Source: Centrapalus pauciflorus
Taxonomy: Eukaryota > Streptophyta > Magnoliopsida > Asterales > Asteraceae
Direction of reading: 5' to 3'
Assembly: GCA_020465985.1 (NCBI GenBank)
Contig: JAANYP010004387.1
Span: forward strand, 248,001 to 312,000
DNA: 64,000 bases
The notes under the pieces: model-generated
Seen by the model: the letters and a program-made list of their open reading frames with translations, nothing else
What the model was told of the DNA's origin: nothing
Databases searched by the model: none
Position numbers and translations under genes: made by a program
In this document: positions 61,295-64,000 of the stretch, piece by piece
Numbering within the stretch: the stretch's first letter is position 1
How the letters are laid out: each line of letters opens with the position of its first letter

Positions 61295-63892
61295 TCATAT
61301 TTGTGCAAAAAGTACCTCGTTCCATGTATCCGGAACCCCTGGTAAGCACCAATGTAAACAGTCTTGCATCCCTGGAGCTGCTCGGATTGAGTATCTAGAT
61401 ATATGACCGTCCTCTCTCACCAAAGACAGACCTGTGATATCAAGTAGTTTAACGTTTGTCCCTTTCACTGCTCCTGCAGCAATTGGATCACTGGACTCCT
61501 CTTGTAACACTTCCAATGACCCTGGTGTTGTGCTGTCACAAGTACCTCCGGTATTCCATTCTCCGTTAAAGAAATGTCTAGGTGAAATTGACCTCAAGAA
61601 CACCTTCAATCCTGGGTGCTTCGGTAACTCAGAATTCACCCATCTCACGACACTGTAGATTGTGAAGTTTTTAGCACCTCCTATACCAGCGATCTTCCTA
61701 TTCGTGTTAGGTTTGCCTCCCACATACATAACCCATCGGTTGGCATTAAGCTTCCCTCTGTTCCAGTGATGCCCAGTGTTGAGTACAAGAACATGGATTT
61801 TGCCAAGGAAGTGTTTCAAAAAAGTTGGTGGGCGATCAAGGTGCATTGCATAATCTGTGGTATGACTTGTGGGGTCGATGGGCTCCAGGTCACAGAGACT
61901 CGCAGACCAATAATAGAGGATGGTGGTGTTGGTAATCGGGAAACGGTAAGCCCACCCGTCAGGGCGGGCTGATCCCTGAGGCTTGACCAGACCGTATTCC
62001 TTTCCAACATCTTCCACAACAGACATCTCTTCACCACCTGTCACCATGCACATTAGAGACTGGAACTGTTGTCGGCCCAAGGAATCCCCAACAAAAGCTA
62101 GTGTTTTGTCCTGCATTCTGTAGTTCAACAACACGAGTGGTTAAATGGTTGTTTGATTAGCCTGTATAGGATGACTAATTGACCAGGTATTTATAATATG
62201 CATTACATACCTCTTAAGAAATTCAGCTCCTGTAAAATTATCCATTTTGCAATCTTTTGGCTGCCACTTCAACTTCTCATACCCAAAATCTGTTCGTTGT
62301 GTCAATCGACAAGCCCACATCCCCGACAACCATTGTTTACAACTAAATCCCGAATAGAGAGGCCGATTATCAGCAGGAACCCACTTCCCTTTACCAAAGT
62401 TACAGGCTGAAATAGGTGTAAAAACCAATTGGTAAACAAGTATTAAGTATCAATAGATGTAATAAACAAATCATTGTTGAACGACACTTAGCTCTAAGCT
62501 CAAGAGGATTTGGTCCTTACATAATTCTTGTACTCATGCTGCTTTTGTTAGGGACTTAGGGATATAAGATAAAAGATAAAAATATACAATTACATTTTTC
62601 AGGAATGTGCTTTTAATGGGACCAAAGCAAGATTGTGTCACACATACATGCTCAATGATCCCCAAGCACTGTACATGCCACCCCAATGATATGTCCATTT
62701 GTAGCCCTTACCACCTTGGGGTGGGCTTTATGAGGGAGGGGTCATATGGAGACTAGTGACACTTCATTGGAAATGAATAGGAAACAACTCATGTGTTCAG
62801 TTTATATCTGGGTTGGGTGGTTACTCCACTAAATGTCATTTAATTTTGAGTTGGAACTCATAAATCACGTATAGCAGCACATCATCTGTGATATGAATGG
62901 GAACTCTAATATGCGATGGCTGAAAAAACAAAAGGTTGACAAGTATTTTTATTATCTTTATTTTTCAAAGTCGTGTAGTGGAGTAATGCATATTGTCAAC
63001 TTTTAGCATGAGTAGTGAGTTCATGAAATGGACAACCCACACCCTTGACCAAATTTGACGCACTCAAAATTTTATTGGACTTGATTGTTATATTTAAAAG
63101 TGTAATATTCTAAAACTACACCCTTCTTATAGTTGAAAATATTAACAACCAACGGCCACCATGGGGTACACCTCGCCTAATTAAAACCTCCTTCCCTATT
63201 TCCTCTGTCAATAACATTCTCCTTCCTTGAATCTCTACAAATCAATTCAATTAATTCGACATAGAAATTCCTTCCTTGCATTTAAATGATGTTGTTTCTT
63301 AGTGATGACATTTTCTTCACTTTCTTACCAAATATACACAATCAAAGCAGCAGGACATCTAAATTTTCCTGATGTGATGCAGTGGGTCTACTACATGGAA
63401 AATGGCCAAATAAGTGGTGGCAGTAAGTCGTTGAGCGGGTCTGCAAGTGATAGTGGAGGAGAGGATTTGCAAGATGAAATACAATTTTGTGAAAGGGTAT
63501 TGATACTTTTTATCATAGAAGCTGAATAAAATAGACTTGAACACTACAAAAAACACATAAACATACGATGATTACGAATAATTGTTATTAGTGCCTTGCA
63601 CGTGATTGACCTAGATGGATAATTTCAACAGACATTAATCCAGGTGCATTCCAAGTACAAGAAAGCTAACTCTAACATAATATACCATTTATGTAATTTA
63701 GCTTAAAGTAAATTAATAGAATGCGAGACAAACCTTGCTTTTTTACGTTGGTAATTGGAATGTCAATGTCTTCTCTTCTCACAGCTGACTCTGTTGTTTG
63801 GGAAGTCACTGAAGTTGTTAACTGCTCCTTAAATGGTTTTGAGCCATCATTCCCTTCAAAAATTGATTCTTCAATAGGTATTGTAGTATTCT
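61295..63892 (-). CDS. TBL-type polysaccharide O-acetyltransferase, 3' part
   Basis: Trichome-birefringence-like protein: Golgi type II membrane enzyme that O-acetylates wall polysaccharides such as xylan or pectin. Partial model: complement(join(61295..62117, 62211..62406, 63734..63892)), in phase. The exon(s) with the membrane anchor lie beyond position 64000. The exon at 63734 encodes a Ser/Thr/Glu-rich stem. The next encodes the PMR5N domain (CNFGKGKWVPADNRPLYSGF, DFGYEKLKWQPKDC). The last has the PC-esterase domain with the GDS motif in FVGDSLGRQQF and the DxxH motif in DCLHWCLPGVPDTWNE near the C-terminus. All three catalytic-type residues are present. The substrate cannot be deduced. 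The 1.3-kb intron 62407-63733 contains a plus-strand exon-like segment. Confidence 0.9.
63351..63496 (+). pseudogene. Exon-like fragment inside TBL intron, opposite strand
   Basis: A 146-bp segment with AG before and a GT donor after. It is open in one frame and encodes LNFPDVMQWVYYMENGQI followed by a Ser/Gly-rich stretch and EDLQDEIQFCER. The composition looks coding, unlike the surrounding intron. I do not recognise the parent protein. It could be a captured exon of another gene or an exon of an overlapping plus-strand gene continuing past the window. Confidence 0.35.
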
Positions 63893-64000
63893 CTGTACCA
63901 AGTTAACAAAATTAACTGTATAACATATAACAAGCATGATGAATTGTGTATTATATAACACAAAAAAAAAAAAAGATACAGTCAGATACTAAGATATTTT

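Overview
The window is nuclear DNA from a flowering plant, most likely a core eudicot (the species cannot be named from sequence alone). It is AT-rich, with intron-containing genes using GT-AG introns, abundant MITEs, hAT-type elements and LTR retrotransposon debris, and plant-only families (LAZY, TBL, LRR-III receptor kinases, GH28). I assembled exons by hand from splice signals, reading phase and family homology. Every multi-exon model below closes in phase.

Layout. 293-4542 (-): membrane-anchored GH28 polygalacturonase-like gene, 5 exons, with a Mutator-type MITE in its first intron. 4543-10406: intergenic, with GC-rich hAT-like remnants, a circularly permuted Ty3/gypsy fragment between nested direct repeats, and a 334-bp MITE. 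10407-12580 (+): PRK-type LRR receptor (pseudo)kinase, 2 exons. 12581-19003: intergenic, with a 1.2-kb non-autonomous hAT element that has a perfect 8-bp target duplication. 19004-24556 (+): COQ9 (ubiquinone biosynthesis), 6 exons. Its first intron holds an inverted, truncated copy of the neighbouring receptor gene. 25229-27253 (-): LAZY/DRO/NGR family gravitropism gene, 5 exons with a 6-nt first coding exon. 28215-35692 (-): very young LTR element with gag but no recognisable pol. 37630-45974: 1.6-kb tandem duplication whose first copy carries a MITE and a 4.8-kb LTR-type insertion; the second copy shows both empty sites. 47081-55532 (-): VIT/VWA-domain protein, 13 exons, with a large intronic hairpin that itself carries a solo LTR, plus a 482-bp hAT element. 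61295-63892 (-): 3' part of a TBL (PC-esterase) gene whose 5' end lies beyond the window.

The genes do not form a pathway. GH28 and TBL act on the cell wall, COQ9 in mitochondria, LAZY in gravity-directed growth, and the receptor at the plasma membrane. From memory, the order GH28 - COQ9 - LAZY - VWA resembles Arabidopsis At1g19170 - At1g19140 - At1g19115 - At1g19110, so this looks like a conserved gene block inflated by transposons. I found no clearly new defence-like or biosynthetic system. The most interesting structures are the two potential dsRNA sources (intronic hairpin; antisense receptor copy inside COQ9), the permuted retroelement fragment, and the gag-only LTR element.
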